The notes: generated by a model not told the origin, from the letters alone. A DNA stretch of 64,000 nucleotides from Micractinium sp. NFX-FRZ (GCA_029339195.1 JAPTJF010000217.1:1-64000); one strand, 5' to 3'; numbered from the stretch's first letter, positions 35,418 through 47,368 are shown. A program made the numbers and translations.

Positions 35418-37953
35418 CTACGCCAGCAGCACGCTCGCCGCCGCCTGCTGCGCGCTGGCCAGTGCAGCGTGGTACAGCTGCTGTGCACGCTGCCGGCTGA
35501 CGCCCAGCTGGCGGCCAACAGTGGTAAAGTCCACTAAATCAACATGCTCCTCCTCCGCAGCAGTTGCAGCGCTCCTGCCAGTGCCGCTGCCGCCGGCGCT
35601 GACGTCAGCATCCAGACCAAAGCGCAGGCGCAGCACGCGGCGGTGCCTGTCCTGCTGCTTGGAGGGCGGCAGGCTGGCCAGCACAAGCTCCACTGCCTCG
35701 CGCGCCTCGTGGCCACTGGGGTCCTGCAGGCATGGGAGGAGCCAGGGAGAGACGGCAAGTGGGGAACGGCACAGGTGGGCCAGCACGTGACGCACAGGCA
35801 GGCAGCGCTGGCTGGCAGGACGGGGGAGGGAGGTGTGCAGACGTGGGCAGGCAGGGCAGGCAGGACGTGCCCCCATCACCCACATGCTGCCACCCTGCAC
35901 ATGTGCCCTCCCCTGCGCTCACCTCCTCCTCGTCCTGCGCATCTCCAAATGGAGCCAGCTCCCGCTGCCGCATGCCGGCAGCCTGCACACTGTCCACCGG
36001 CACCAGACACTCGTGGCTGGCCAGGTGCTGCCGCCGGGCGGCCGCCAGACCAAGCGACGCCTGGCGTTGCGTGAGCCGGGCTGCTGCCGCCAGCTGCTGC
36101 AGCGGCGAAACAGGCGGCTGCGCGCCGGGCTGCTCAGGCTGCTGCAGTGTTGGCTGCTGTGGCAGTGCCGAGCGCTGCTGCTGCTGCGGCGGCGGCGGCA
36201 GCGGCAGTTGTGTCGCCGCTGTCGCAGTCTGCTGCTCCGCCACCTGCTGCTGCGCCTGCATTGCCAAGCCGGCGGCGGCGCCCTGCACCGCCCGCGCCCA
36301 CGCACGCGTCTGGTGGGGCACGTGCACCGGCCAGCGCAGGGGGTCGTCAGCCAGGACGTCCCGCATCGCATTTTGGATGGCTGCCACAGCATAGGAGGAG
36401 AAGCGGGAGTGGCGGCTGGGCTGGTAGCCGCCTGCTGCGCGCCACAGCGCGTTCACCCCAGCATGCATCAGCTCCTGCGGGAGGGCAGCAGGCACAGGGG
36501 GCAGCGCAAGGCAGCAGGGGCTAGTTGGAGGGCTGCTTCTGAATGGGCAAACATGGCAGGTTGCAATGTGGAGCGCCAGGGATGGCACGGCAAGCGGAAT
36601 GGTGGTTCTGTCTCAGCTGGCCCCCAGCAATGCTTCCCAAGCCGGGCAGGCTAAGGGACAGGCCAGGGCAAAAGGCATGTGCCCCAGCTCACAGCATCCC
36701 CCGCCTTCAAAATGAACGCACCTTGTGACGGTCAGCTGGCAGCTGTACTGCACCAACCACCCGGCGGTACATCAGCGCCACCAGCCGCTGGTTGCAGCCA
36801 AACAGCAGCTGCCGCGCCGCCGTGCCCTGCCGCTCCAGCCGCAGCAGCTGAGCCAGCGTCAGCGGCAGCGCCAGGGCAGGACAGGGCTGCCCTTCTGCTG
36901 ATGTCGCTACTGCTGTTGCTGCTGCGGGCACAACCACTGGCTGCTGCTGGTCCTCATGCTGCTGATGCTGCCGCCGTGCACCTGCCACTGCCAGTGTAGC
37001 ACCCGCTTCGAGCACCGCCGCTGGCTGCTGCTCCTGCCGGTGCCGGTGCCGCACAGCTGCCCGTGCCAGCTTGGCAGCCTGAACCAAATCACCCAGCAGC
37101 GCCTCCTGCTCTGCCGTCAGCAGCTGCTTCCTGGAAGAGCTCAGCTGCAGCACCTGCAGTGACGAGGAAGAGGGAGCACAACAGCACAGCAATGAGCGTC
37201 CGGCCACTGCAAGCCCTTCTGACATTGCAAGGCAGGCCCGCAGAATGCTGACACCCCTGGAATGCATGCCAGCTGGGGGCAGCACCTATGCAGGGAGCAC
37301 CAACTTGCCTGGAGGTCGGCGGGCAGCAGGTCGCAGCGTGCCCACAGCCGTGCGCCCGTGCGCTCCTCCGCGGCCCCCGCCAGCGCACGCCCCCGACAGG
37401 CTGCCTGCCGCCCGCGGCTGCGCTGCTCACGGCCACGCGTGGAGCGCACAATCGGCGCGGGCCGCCGGCCGTGCGCCTCAGCCTCGCTGGCTTGCAACTC
37501 TTCCAGCTGCACCTCATCCTCTGCTGACTCCTCCTCTGACTCCTCCTCCTCCTCCTCTTCCTCCCGCTGCCACGCCCAGCGGCCGCCGACGCCTAGCTGC
37601 CGCCGCAGGCGGTTGAATGCATGGTCGAGCGTGGCCAGCTGCTCCACAGTCGGCAGCTGCGAGACTCGCAGGGAGTAGGCCTCCCAGCTGCCGGTGGCAG
37701 GATAGCCGGCAACCAGGTGCGGGGGCTGCACGTCGGAAGCGGAGCTGGTGGCGGCAGGGCGTTCCCGCTCAAGCTGCCGCTCCGCCGCAGGCGCTGGGGC
37801 TGCTGCTGGAGCGGTGGCAGCCGCTGCTGCCCGATTCACCGAGCGTGCACGCGCTGATGCGGCCGTGCCAGGGGCTGCAGAGGCAGGCGGGCCGCCCAGG
37901 CGAGCGCCTCCGTTGCTGGGGGCGCTCAGCCGGTGCGCCAGGGGATTCAGCAT
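35418..37953 (-). CDS. Sigma-70-type RNA polymerase sigma factor, probably plastid, 644 aa, 4 exons
   Basis: Exons 37953-37309, 37153-36722, 36474-35923 and 35723-35418; all junctions are phase 0. Intron 1 has a GC donor (CAG|gcaagt), the only donor that keeps frame. Residues 1-45 are Ala/Ser/Arg-rich and nearly free of acid, like a plastid transit peptide; a Glu-only run (EEEEEEEE) follows near residue 130. Region 2 spans exons 2-3: RLVALMYRRVVG, then SRFSSYAVAAIQNAMRDVL, the core-binding/-10 helix. Region 3 is replaced by a Gln/Pro-rich insert of about 100 residues. Region 4 is in exon 4: RRVLRLRFGLD and the -35 helix-turn-helix TTVGRQLGVSRQRAQQLYHAAL. It would direct the bacterial-type plastid polymerase (PEP). 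Region 2 departs from the usual DLIQEG motif (here ELMHAGVNAL). Shares a 565-bp divergent promoter region with the K+ channel gene. Confidence 0.9.
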
Positions 37954-38518
37954 CCCTCGCCGTGCCCTTGCTTGTCGATCACGAGAGCTTCAGTGCAGGA
38001 GGGACGCCGTCCCCCTGCGATCACAAACTGAAACCCTGATGTTACGTTCAAAACCTAAGCAGCTGGCAGCGCTCCTAGACGTTGCAGGTGCTATTGAAGG
38101 ATGTTGGTAGGCGGCACAGATTGCCCTGGCTTGCAGAAACGGCAGTGAGCAGCAATTGCTGCCAGTGGTGAAGTGGCGCCAAGCTGGCCCTTCGCAAACC
38201 TAGCGCTCGCGGTGGCTTTGGATCACGTCCAAACAAATTGTGTTCACCCAATTGACATTGAACCGCGCCACTTGTAGTCGGCAACCTCGGTTGCGGACCC
38301 TGCGCTTCCCGCGCCAAAAACTAAGGGAGTGAGAACCAGACGCGAGCAGCACCAGCCCCACACTGCAACCAACCTGAAAGCCAAGTGCCGAGGCTGCCTT
38401 CCGGCACCCAAGCAGCCCATCCCCCCCCACCGCCGGCGCCGCCGCTGGCGCTGGTGGCTGGGCGGTCGCAGCGTTGGCGCCTTACGCAGGCGGGCCCCCG
38501 TCTGGAGGGGATGCCGGC
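37954..38518. promoter_or_regulatory. Bidirectional promoter region, sigma factor / Kir channel
   Basis: The 565-bp gap between divergent start codons is less GC-rich around 38030-38290 than the flanking exons. No exon recognised. Both 5' leaders lie here. Confidence 0.6.
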
Positions 38519-41500
38519 ATGAGAGAGCCGCTGCTGCAGCGGCACCGCAGCAGCGAGTTGGGAGGGGAGCCAGCGGGGATGGGGGGAGCCGGCAGTGCGG
38601 CGGAAGGCAGTCATGGTGGCAGCAGCAGCTATGGGGCCGGCCAGGAGCCAGCAGGCAATCGTGCGCCCAGCGCCAGCAGCGAGCAGCTGCCCCTCGGCGC
38701 CTCGAGGCGGCCGTCGTTTGGCGGCAGCCTGCTGGGCAGCCGCTCCCGGGCACACAGCCTAGTCGACTTCTCGGGGTGGGTGGGTGCTTCCCTCAGGGTG
38801 CAATGGGTGGGGTGGGTTGCTCTACTGCTGGGTGTCTGAGCCTATGAGAACAGAACAGGGGCGGCTGCAGCAGGCATCCGCTGCTGCCTGCCTCACACCG
38901 CCGCTTGTGCTGAAGCGCACCCTGCCTGCCCCACACCGCCGGTTGTGCTGAAGCGCACCATGCCTGCCGCCTACTGCCGCTCACTGCCTGCAGGGACCAC
39001 TTCAGCTTTGGAGAAGTCCAAGGGTCCTTCACAAACCTGGCCGAGGTCATATGCACCTGCTTGCTGCTTCCCTGTTGCTGTCGGTCACACTGCCGCCTGT
39101 GCTGCTGGGTGGTGGTGTTGGCAGCGGCTGCCCGCTGGCTGTGTTGCCGCCAGTGGTGGAGTGTACTGCTGCCAATGCCACCGCCCGGGCAGAGGCGACC
39201 ACATGTGTGCTCGCTTGCTGGTTTGCATGTCAAGGTGGTATCAACAGCTGGAAGAGAGGCGCACATATGATGGTGATAACGCTGCCGCCGCAGCCGCTGC
39301 CGCTGCTCAAGCACCTCTGGCGCAGCTGCTGGCGCCTGGTGGTCTCCCCTGTTGCGTGCCTACATGTTGGACCTTTCCCTCACTCTACCCATTGCCCCCC
39401 AATCCCCGCAGCACGACTATCTGAACCGTGGCAAGGGGGTGTATGAGAAGGAGCGGGAGCGGCTGCGCCTGCCGGCACTCGTGGAGACCGGCAGGCACGT
39501 GCTGCACAGCTGGGGGTCTGGTTGCCTGGTTGGGCACTCTGCCCGGGTGCCGTGCCGTGTGCACCTTCAGAAGGGCTCAGCTGCTACCTGCTCCTGCCGC
39601 ATTGCCCTCTCATGCATTGAAATGAATGGACGGCAGTGCCTCCCGTGGGCCAGGAGGGGATGATGCGACTGTTGCAAACCATGTGTTTGCTGCTGCTCCC
39701 CGTGTTGCGCCCCTGTGCTTGCCTCCTTGAGCGCCTCCGAATTGCCTTGCCCGGTGCTCGCTCATTCGCCTGCCTCACCTGCTCACCATTGCACACACGC
39801 GCATCACAGTCCCACCCCACCTGACCCCCGCCTTTTGACGTTCCCACCCCCTGCCCCACCGTCCCACCCATGCTCATGCCTGCTCCTCTGCCGGCGTGCA
39901 GGTATGCGGGGCGGTCACGCGTGGAGCACCGGGGCGCCGGCATCCACATGCACCTGCTGAAGCGCGACTTCTTCATCTCGTGCCTGCAGGCAAGCAGTAG
40001 TGCCGCAGCTTGCACCGCCTGCAGCGGGGCCTGATGCCAGCGCTGTTTGAAGCATCGCTGCCATCTCCTGCCCCAACTCATCATGCCGGGTTTGCTCAGT
40101 ACGTGCACGGCCGCCGCAACAAAGGTTCCCATCTCTGCATCCTCACTCCCACTCCGGCCCACCCAACGCAGCTGCCGTTTGGCGTGCTGGCTGCTGGCAT
40201 GGCCGCCGTCTACATGTTCACCTTCTGGTTTTGGGGCACCGTCTGGTACCTCCTGGTCAGGTGGGATTTGGGGATTAGGGGATGCCAAACCGCCATTGGG
40301 CTGAGTTGGAAGCGGAGCCAGGCTGTTTTAACCGGGGGCTGCAATGAGCGAGCGGCACCACCAATGCTGGCCCTTCCTTCCTGCTGCCCGCCTGGCTGCC
40401 TCGAGCATCATTACTGCCGCTCCTGCCCCACTACTCCACACACCACACGCGCAGGTTCTACCCTGGCTGTGTGTATGGGGCAACCACGCTGGCGGAGAGC
40501 TGGGCCCTGGCCATCGTCACACAAATGACCATCGGTCAGTGTTGCTTGTTGTTGTCATGGTGTGTTGTTTACAGGTGGTCAGATTGCAACACCGAGCACA
40601 GGTTAGTGACCTTGCTTTTGGCGGCGGGGCGGTCCAACCCGCAGCCACGCTTGCGGAGCCGATGAGCTGGCCCCTGCACTCACTCGGCGTGTCACCAGCC
40701 AGGCAGCGGTCTCGCTCGGCACAGATTGGCGAGGGGTTGCACAGGGTTCAGGTTGAAAAGGGGGTCAGTGCTTATGGAGCACGACTGAGTGCAGTGCCCA
40801 CCCACCCACCCAACCGCGCACCTGCCCGCAGGGTACGGCAACTCTGGACCTCAGCAGTGCTGGGCCGCAGCGGCCGTCATCACCGCGCAGGCCATCTCCT
40901 GCACCGTCATCTTGAACGCAGTCGTGCTGGGCATCATTTTCGCCAAGGTCCGCAGCAGCACTTTGACGGGGGTGGGGGGCATGGTGGGAGCAAGGGTATT
41001 TGCTCTCTGGGAAGCTTTCCCGCTGCTGATGCCCCGACTTGCCGCCTGCGCAGGTGGCCAGCCTCGCACACCGCACCGGTACCTGCTCACTCCACAATTC
41101 CTGACACAGCCCCTGTGCACACGTGGTGCCTGTCTCACATGCTGTCTGTGTGTCGCTTGCTCTTCCCACGCATGTGTGTGTGTGTCTGTGTGCACACGCA
41201 GGTGGCCAGCCCCGCCCACCGCGCCTTCTCCATCTACATTTCGGACACCGCCGTCATCTCCCGACGAGACGGCATTTTGAAGCTGCTATTCCGCATAGCC
41301 GACGTGCGGCGCACACAGGTGGGTGCTTGATTGCATGCAAAATTTGGAGTGGGCAGCACACAAGGGGTGTGGTAGTGTGTGCGCAAACGGTTCTTCTGGC
41401 TGGCACATGCGCGGCGCATGCAGGTGGGGTGTGCTCACATTGTGCAGGTGGTTTTTCTGCTTTGCCTTTGTCACCCACTCTTTGGCCAATCACACCCCCT

Positions 41501-44500
41501 GCACAGGTGCTGGAGCCACGCATCCGTGCGTGGCTGTACACGTGGGGGGAGGGGCGGGTGACGGCAGAGGGGGAGTACATCCCCGTGCGCTGTGAACCTC
41601 TTGACCTGGGCTACATCGACGGCATGCTGCTGCTGCCCCTCATCATCGAGCACACGATTGGTGAGTGCTGCAGTACCTGCAGCCAGGGGAGTAGGGACGC
41701 ATGCAGTTCGTTGGTTGGGGGCGGCTACACGATTGGTGAGTCAGTGGGCGAGTTGGAGTGGAACACGCAGTCGGGGGCTAGGGGAGCGCACAACTGGCCC
41801 TGGCTTGGAGCCGCTGCTGCTGCTGGTCAGAGAGCCCCCGAACGAGTGGCAGCAGCAGCAAGGGCAGGCAGTTTGGGTGCGGACGTGCCTGTGCGCCGGT
41901 CCTGCAGGGGCAAAAGCGCCTGCCTGCCCACCTGCCAGCATGCCCACCCGCCTTCCTGAGCTGCCACGTGCTGCCCGCACGCGCACCTGCCTCCATACAC
42001 TGCAGACGAGCGCAGCCCGCTGTGTGGCCACACCCACGACTCCCTCACGGTGCGTGGATGGATGGATGGGTTGGGTTGGGTGGATTCATGGATGGATGGA
42101 TGATGCCCAGCTGCCATGCTGACCGTCCGTCGCGCCGGCCAGGAGACCCTTCACCGGCACAGCTGCTCTTTTGCGTGTGGCCCATCACCGCTGCCTGCCT
42201 AGCCCCAATGCACGCAGCAGCTTCTCTTGCTTAACACATGCACCGGTTGGGTGGTTGGGTGGTTAACACCCTCACCCACTTACGCGTGCCCACCGCCGCA
42301 TGCTTCCCTTGTGGCCGGCTGCTGGCTGCAGGCATTGGATGCCGAGATCGTAATCACGTTTGAGGCCACCACGGAAGTGAGACGGGGCGGGGGCTGCTTA
42401 GCTTACTGCGCGCCGAAGAAAAGGGCTTCTGTTCCTGAGAAGAGGGATTCAGTGCTCTCAACAGCATATAGCTCTGTGAGAGGAAGCGCATTGTCGCAGC
42501 CTGACAAGGTGGCAAGGAGTGCTGCCCTGCCCTGCTCCCGCTGCAGCGGCCACGCTGCGAACCCTGTTGTGCACCACGCCTGCCGGTCCCCTTTCCCACC
42601 CCTGCTGCTGCCGCGCAGAACGGCAACATGTTCTACGCGCGGCAGTCCTACCTGGCGCAAGAGATCCACTGGGGGTGCACCTTTGAGGAGATCATCCAGA
42701 AGCCGGGGGCCGGGGAGGAGCAGCCGTCCTATAAGATCGACTTGGACAGGTCGGCCGGTGTGGGGACAGAATCAAGTTGGGAGGATTAGGGGAGGGTGGC
42801 AAGAGGAGGCCTGCATGCGTGACACCCTGCCACCAAAGCCCTCTTGCCTGCCTCCCTGCCTGCTGCACAGGTTCCACGACGTGCGCTGCCCCGACATGGG
42901 AGCAGATGACGGCGAGAACGATCCGCGCTCACGAGCCTCCCAGGCACGCATGCTGATCTGCGCCGTGCTTTGCTTTACCCTTGGCGTGTGCGCGTCAACG
43001 CTGCGCGGTGCTGTGCTGTGCTGTGGCACGCCATCTGCGCTGTGCAAGGCTGGGCTGCTCCATGCACGCTCGTTGTGCTCGGCATGACGCTGCCAGCACG
43101 CCCTTCCCACCGGCCTGCCAAGCGCACACACCTGCGCTGATCCTCTTTGCACCAGACACCCCGCCCTCCACGCACAATCCCTCCCGTCCCCCGGTCCCAG
43201 CCCAATCCAACCCTCCTCACCTCCCAGCTCCGTGCCTCTCCCTGCAGCTTGTGGTGAACCGTGCCAAGCGGGCGGTGCCCTACCCTACCCTGGGAGAGAA
43301 CACGCTTGTGCTGTCAGACCTGCTGTGCGTGCGGCCCGTGGAGGGTGACGCAGGAGGAAGCATGGAGCTGCTGTGCAGGTGCGCAGATCACGCTTGGGTT
43401 GGGTACTGCAATGCACAAGGGCGGCCGGTTGAGCAGTTTGCGGATTGGCCGGCAGATGCATGGGAATGGGGTGGGAAGCGCCGGTGCACATCAAGGCCGG
43501 CAAAGGGGTTGTTGGTACGCAAGCACGGCTGGGGCCTGCCCTTTGGTGCCCAGCGCTTGCCGCCGGGCCGCTCTTGGCCCCGCCGGGCCCCACATTTGTG
43601 CATTCTCCACCACTGCTTGCAGGGTGGCGGACACCTACCCCAACCAAATGCTGGACGTCACCGCCCGCATGTACCTGTACCGCTGGCACCCCGAGGAGTG
43701 GTGCCGAGAGCACCCTGACCAGCCCTCCTTCACAATGCACGCCTTGGAGGTGGGTTGAAGCTGGTTAGAGCAGTACAGCAAACACCGCCGCATCCAGACC
43801 ATTAATGGGTGCTAGGTGTGAGGCGAAGAAGAAAGCAGCTGGGGAGGCCGGATGCTCACTGCGCAGCAGGCGCAGGATGGCGACTGGAGGAGCAGAGGGG
43901 AGAGGAAAGGCGGGGGGCGGAGAGAGGAAACACCCCCCCCCCATCTCGCACATACGCACCGCTCACGCGCCGAATGCGCCTGCCCTGCAAGATGGCCACT
44001 CATGCTCTTACCACGCATGCTCATGTGCTCCTGCCCCCGCAGTGCGGCTATTCCACCCGGGCCGACCGCCTCTACCTGCGCCTGCCCCTGGAAAGGCGGC
44101 CTGTTCTGTTGATCTCAAACGTGTGCATCTTTCCCCCGCCCCTGTTGTGTTCACAGTGCGGCTACTCCACCGGGGCCGACCGCCTCTACCTGCGCCTGCC
44201 CCGTGAGGTGGCACACGTCATCGACGCCAGCTCACCGCTGGCCAGCTGGCTCGGGCCAGGCGGCCTGTCGGCCGACGCAGACTCTGAAATTGTTGTGGTG
44301 GTGAGTGAAGCAGGTGGTACTGTGATTTGCTGGCAAAGAAGAACACTGCCACAGTGCCAGGCGCCGGGTGGTGGCGCCGGCACAGGCGTGACGTTCCCAG
44401 ACTCAGGAATTGGTTTGCTTTCGGAGTGAGGAGGAGTCAGGGAGGGACTTGGGGTGGAGTTGACATCATGGCAGGAGAGAGCAGTGACTGCCTGCTGCTG

Positions 44501-46641
44501 CTCCCCACTATGCCTGTGCCAACTTATGTCCCTGGGAACGCTGTCCGTTCACCGAGCACTGTACCGCTGCTGCCCGGCCCCCGCCCCCCGCAGCTGCAAG
44601 GTTACCTGTACCAGACCTCCACCAACCGCATGCGGCAGCGCACCTATCGGGTGGGCAGCCACGTGCGGTATGGCTTCCGCTTTGCTCCCACTGTGCGCCC
44701 CCCAAAGGAGTCCAGGTGAGACCGAGCGTGTGTGTGTGTGTGTGGGTGTGGGTGTGGGGGGTGAGGGGCAGGGCAGACTCGGGGGGAAAAGCGGGGAATG
44801 CTTGTTGCGGGGCAGGGCGCGGTGTGAAAGAGAGGGTCAGTTTGTGTGCCTCGGGATGTGAGCTCACGTCGGTCACACAGCGCAGGTTTCTTGTTTTGAG
44901 CAGGCAGACGGCCCAGCGAGGCGGGCACATGGACCCGCCAACCACCCCCCTGCCCGTCAACCTTGGGTCTTTGTCTACTAACAAAACAAGGTGTCAGCTT
45001 TCTTTATATGTTGAGTTGACCATTTTCCTCTGGCACCTGCCCAGCAGGGATGGCAAGCCGCGCACCCGCTGGTCCCACTTCTTCGATGTGGAGCCGGTGG
45101 GGTGGGGCGAGGGCGGGCGCGGGCGCCCCACCATCCACATGCACGGCTCGGCGCTCACCTCCCCCGCCCTGCGCGCCTACATGCAGCGACGTGAGCACAC
45201 AGGCCCTTTGCAAGCTCGCTTGGCAGTTGCCATTGTGCCGTGTATCAGGGGTGCTGCGCCTGCTGTGTTCCGTTCTGTTGGATCCACCATGCCGCGCACC
45301 GGTCTCCCGTTCTCCCGTGCCCACAGCCGCGTGCCCACGTGTGTGTGACCGTCCTCACCTGGCTTCTGCCCTGCCCCTGCCCTCCCCCCATTCCCCCCTG
45401 CAGGCACCACTCTGGCGGCCCCCGAGTCGCACGCCCAAGTGCGTGCCCAGCAGGACCGCAACCCGCGCCTCAACCACGCTTTGGACAAGCCCCTCTCCCG
45501 CTCCCTGAGATGGGTGCCAGCCGACCCAGAGGCAGCGCATGCAGCAGCCAGGGTGCGCCAGCAATCCCTGTTGGGCCCGGCAGCCGCAGCAGCAGCGGCG
45601 GAAGCTGCCTCCTCCCTCGCAAGGGCAGGGCCGGCAGAAGGGGCAGGCGCAGCGGCCGTGGCAGGCGCAGCAGCAGCAGAGGGCCACCCGCCATGGGCGG
45701 CCGCAGGCGAGGTGCCAGCTGGCGCCGAGCTGCCAATGACAGAGGAGGAAGCTGAGCTAGTGGGGGAGGCAGTGAGCCCGGAGGCTGGCATGGATCGGTA
45801 TGAAGCCATTGTGTCCCGCCCCTCCATCCTGTCCCCCGAAGCAGCAGCTGCCGCAGCCGCGGCGGTGCAGGAGGAGGAGCAGCAGCGGCAGCGGCTGGGC
45901 GCAGGGGGGCCGTTTGCAGCGCAGCCAGAGCAGCGGCAGCACGAGCAGTATCGGCAGGAGCCGCAGCAGCGAGGGCTTGGCAGGGGCGCCCCCTTGGCTG
46001 GGCCGCCCGACCTGGGCACGCTGTCAGCCGGCCCCTCGGTCCCATTGGATCGATATGGGTCATCGCTGACACGCCTCAGTCTCAGCGGGGCGCCGCCTGG
46101 CGGCAGCACAGCCAGTGCCAGCTCAGCGTCAGCTGCCGCCAGCTCAGCACCTGGCACGCCAGGCAGCACAGGCCAGCCAGGCCACGGGCAGCACCACTCA
46201 CAGCAGCAGCAGCAGCAGCAGCAGCAGCACCAGCGCTCGCTGCTGCATGAGCAGCTGCGCCGCCCCTCGCCCCGCTTCGAGCCCCAGCCCGACCTGCTTC
46301 GCAGCGACCTCACCGCCACCCTCTCCGTCCCCATGGATCGGTATGCCGCCATGGTGGCAGCAGCAGAGGAGGACGCGGGCGGCGCCTATGGCGATGGCGG
46401 CAGCGGCAGCAGGGCGACCTACCCGCCACCGCAGCAGCAGCAGCACGCCGGGCTGCCGCCGCGCCCTGGGATGAGCTTCACCGTGCCAGCTGGCGAGCAG
46501 GCCCTGGCACACCGCATGCAGCGGGATGCCAGCTGGCACCGTGGCCGTTCGCTGGCCAACCTGCAAGCCATTCTGGAGCACGAGCAGGAGATTGAGGAAG
46601 AAAGCTCGCGCCCCGTCAGCCCCGCCCCACGGCCCGCGTGA
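38519..46641 (+). CDS. Inward-rectifier (Kir)-type potassium channel with long Gln/Ala-rich tail, 1077 aa, 19 exons
   Basis: Exons 38519-38775, 38994-39045, 39412-39494, 39902-39989, 40172-40260, 40455-40534, 40832-40947, 41202-41318, 41507-41660, 42006-42049, 42332-42376, 42619-42749, 42871-42943, 43248-43378, 43623-43749, 44157-44300 (or from 44043), 44594-44715, 45048-45190 and 45404-46641; 3234 nt in frame. Layout: Ser/Gly-rich cytosolic N terminus, slide-helix region MHLLKRDFFISCLQ, TM1 (about 161-189), pore helix and selectivity filter TIGYG (215-219, split between exons 6 and 7), TM2 (about 222-255), then a Kir immunoglobulin-like cytosolic domain (HRAFSIYISDTAVI, RIADVRRTQV, VIDASSPLASW, and others). 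One filter per subunit means a tetramer. The last exon adds 412 residues of Ala/Gln-rich sequence with three DRY repeats. Kir channels are typical of animals and bacteria and absent from land plants. Introns 3, 4 and 13 use GC donors. Membrane location (plasma or organellar) is not evident. Confidence 0.92.
38884..38968. repeat. About 38-bp tandem duplication in Kir intron 1
   Basis: Two copies, plus the start of a third, of a unit running from ctgcctgcctcacaccg to gtgctgaagcgcac, with few mismatches, lie just upstream of exon 2. Confidence 0.85.
41054..41077 (+). repeat. Decoy copy of the Kir exon 8 acceptor and start
   Basis: After a gcgcag acceptor-like string, 21 of 24 bases match the first 24 bases of exon 8 (41202-41225). 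If used, the frame meets a stop within about 17 codons, so it would be a poison site. Confidence 0.85.
41725..41741 (+). repeat. Decoy copy of the Kir exon 9 donor
   Basis: Fifteen consecutive bases (acacgattggtgagt) repeat the exon 9 end and donor at 41652-41666, 75 bp further into the intron. Confidence 0.85.
42056..42103. repeat. GATG-type tetranucleotide repeat in Kir intron 10
   Basis: Two blocks of GGAT/GATG units separated by a gttgggtt stretch begin six bases inside the intron after the exon 10 donor. Confidence 0.8.
44043..44207 (+). repeat. In-frame tandem duplication of the Kir exon 16 start
   Basis: The first 48 bases of exon 16 (44157 onward, CGYSTGADRLYLRLP) also occur at 44043-44090 (CGYSTRADRLYLRLP) with about 45 of 48 identities. 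Both follow a good acceptor (cccgcag and tcacag). The offset is 114 bp and the frame between them has no stop, so the upstream acceptor would insert 38 residues into the cytosolic domain. One copy fits the Kir fold; the two-copy form would carry an extra beta-hairpin and a hydrophobic segment. Confidence 0.9.
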
Positions 46642-46770
46642 CATCCTGCTTGCATTGCCACGCCCTGCTCAGCAAATGGCCCTCCGTCCGTTGTTGTGGC
46701 AGGTGCTGGCAGCCAATTGCACTGCCCTCTGCTGCACCGCACCGGTTCTGGTTCCTGACCGTCCTGATCT

Positions 46771-46775
46771 TGTAA
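46771..46775 (+). terminator. TGTAA poly(A) signal of the Kir gene
   Basis: Sense-strand TGTAA 130 nt after the stop at 46641. Confidence 0.6.
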
Positions 46776-47075
46776 TGAGCCAACAGAATGGACCCGGCAT
46801 GGCAGGCACGCCACATGGGCGGCGTCTCCCAGGCATGCAGAACGGTGCAGCGAGAGCAGGCTGGGGGGCGGGGGAGGGTGAGCAGGCAGCGGCACAGTGC
46901 TGCGAATTGAGCACACCCGCGTCAGTTTTGGTTGTACGTTGGCCCTGGTTGGGGATGGAAGCACTGCACCGCCGTACACTGGTGCATCCGGCTGCTGGTG
47001 CTGCTGCAGCTGCTGCTGCTGCTGCTGTGGGCCGGCCACACCCGCCTGCCAGCACAGTGACTCGTTCATCACGTA

Positions 47076-47080
47076 TTACA
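47076..47080 (-). terminator. TGTAA poly(A) signal of the ceramidase-like gene
   Basis: Reads TGTAA on the minus strand, 289 nt past the stop at 47369. Confidence 0.45.
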
Positions 47081-47368
47081 TAATACAAATGTGAGTAAAG
47101 AGTGGAGAGCATACGTATCGGAGCGGGGTGGAACAGTAAAATCAATCAAGTAAGTAATCATCATGGATCCAGTGTTGGCGCACGATTCCAGCGCTGACGG
47201 GAGTGGGGAAAGCAGGAAGGCATCTGACAGCCAAACAGTACTGCAGCTGGCAACAGCTGATGTGGCAAGGTTGAGTAGACAATGGATCACATGATCCCGA
47301 TGCAGTTCACGAGGGAACGGCGCAGGCTGGTTCATGCCACACCTGAAGCCTAAGTGCAACAGTTGCCC

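Larger units (their letters stand above)
46642..47368. other. Convergent 3' region, Kir channel / ceramidase-like gene
   Basis: Holds both 3' UTRs with TGTAA signals at 46771-46775 (plus) and 47076-47080 (minus). A CTG-rich stretch lies at about 46990-47028. No exon seen. Confidence 0.6.

Noticed and set aside
43755..43800. A-box-like ctggttagagca after Kir exon 15
   Set aside because: No B-box, acceptor stem or anticodon arm; taken as chance.
45177..46352. 391-codon minus-strand frame
   Set aside because: Shadow of the low-complexity Kir tail exon.
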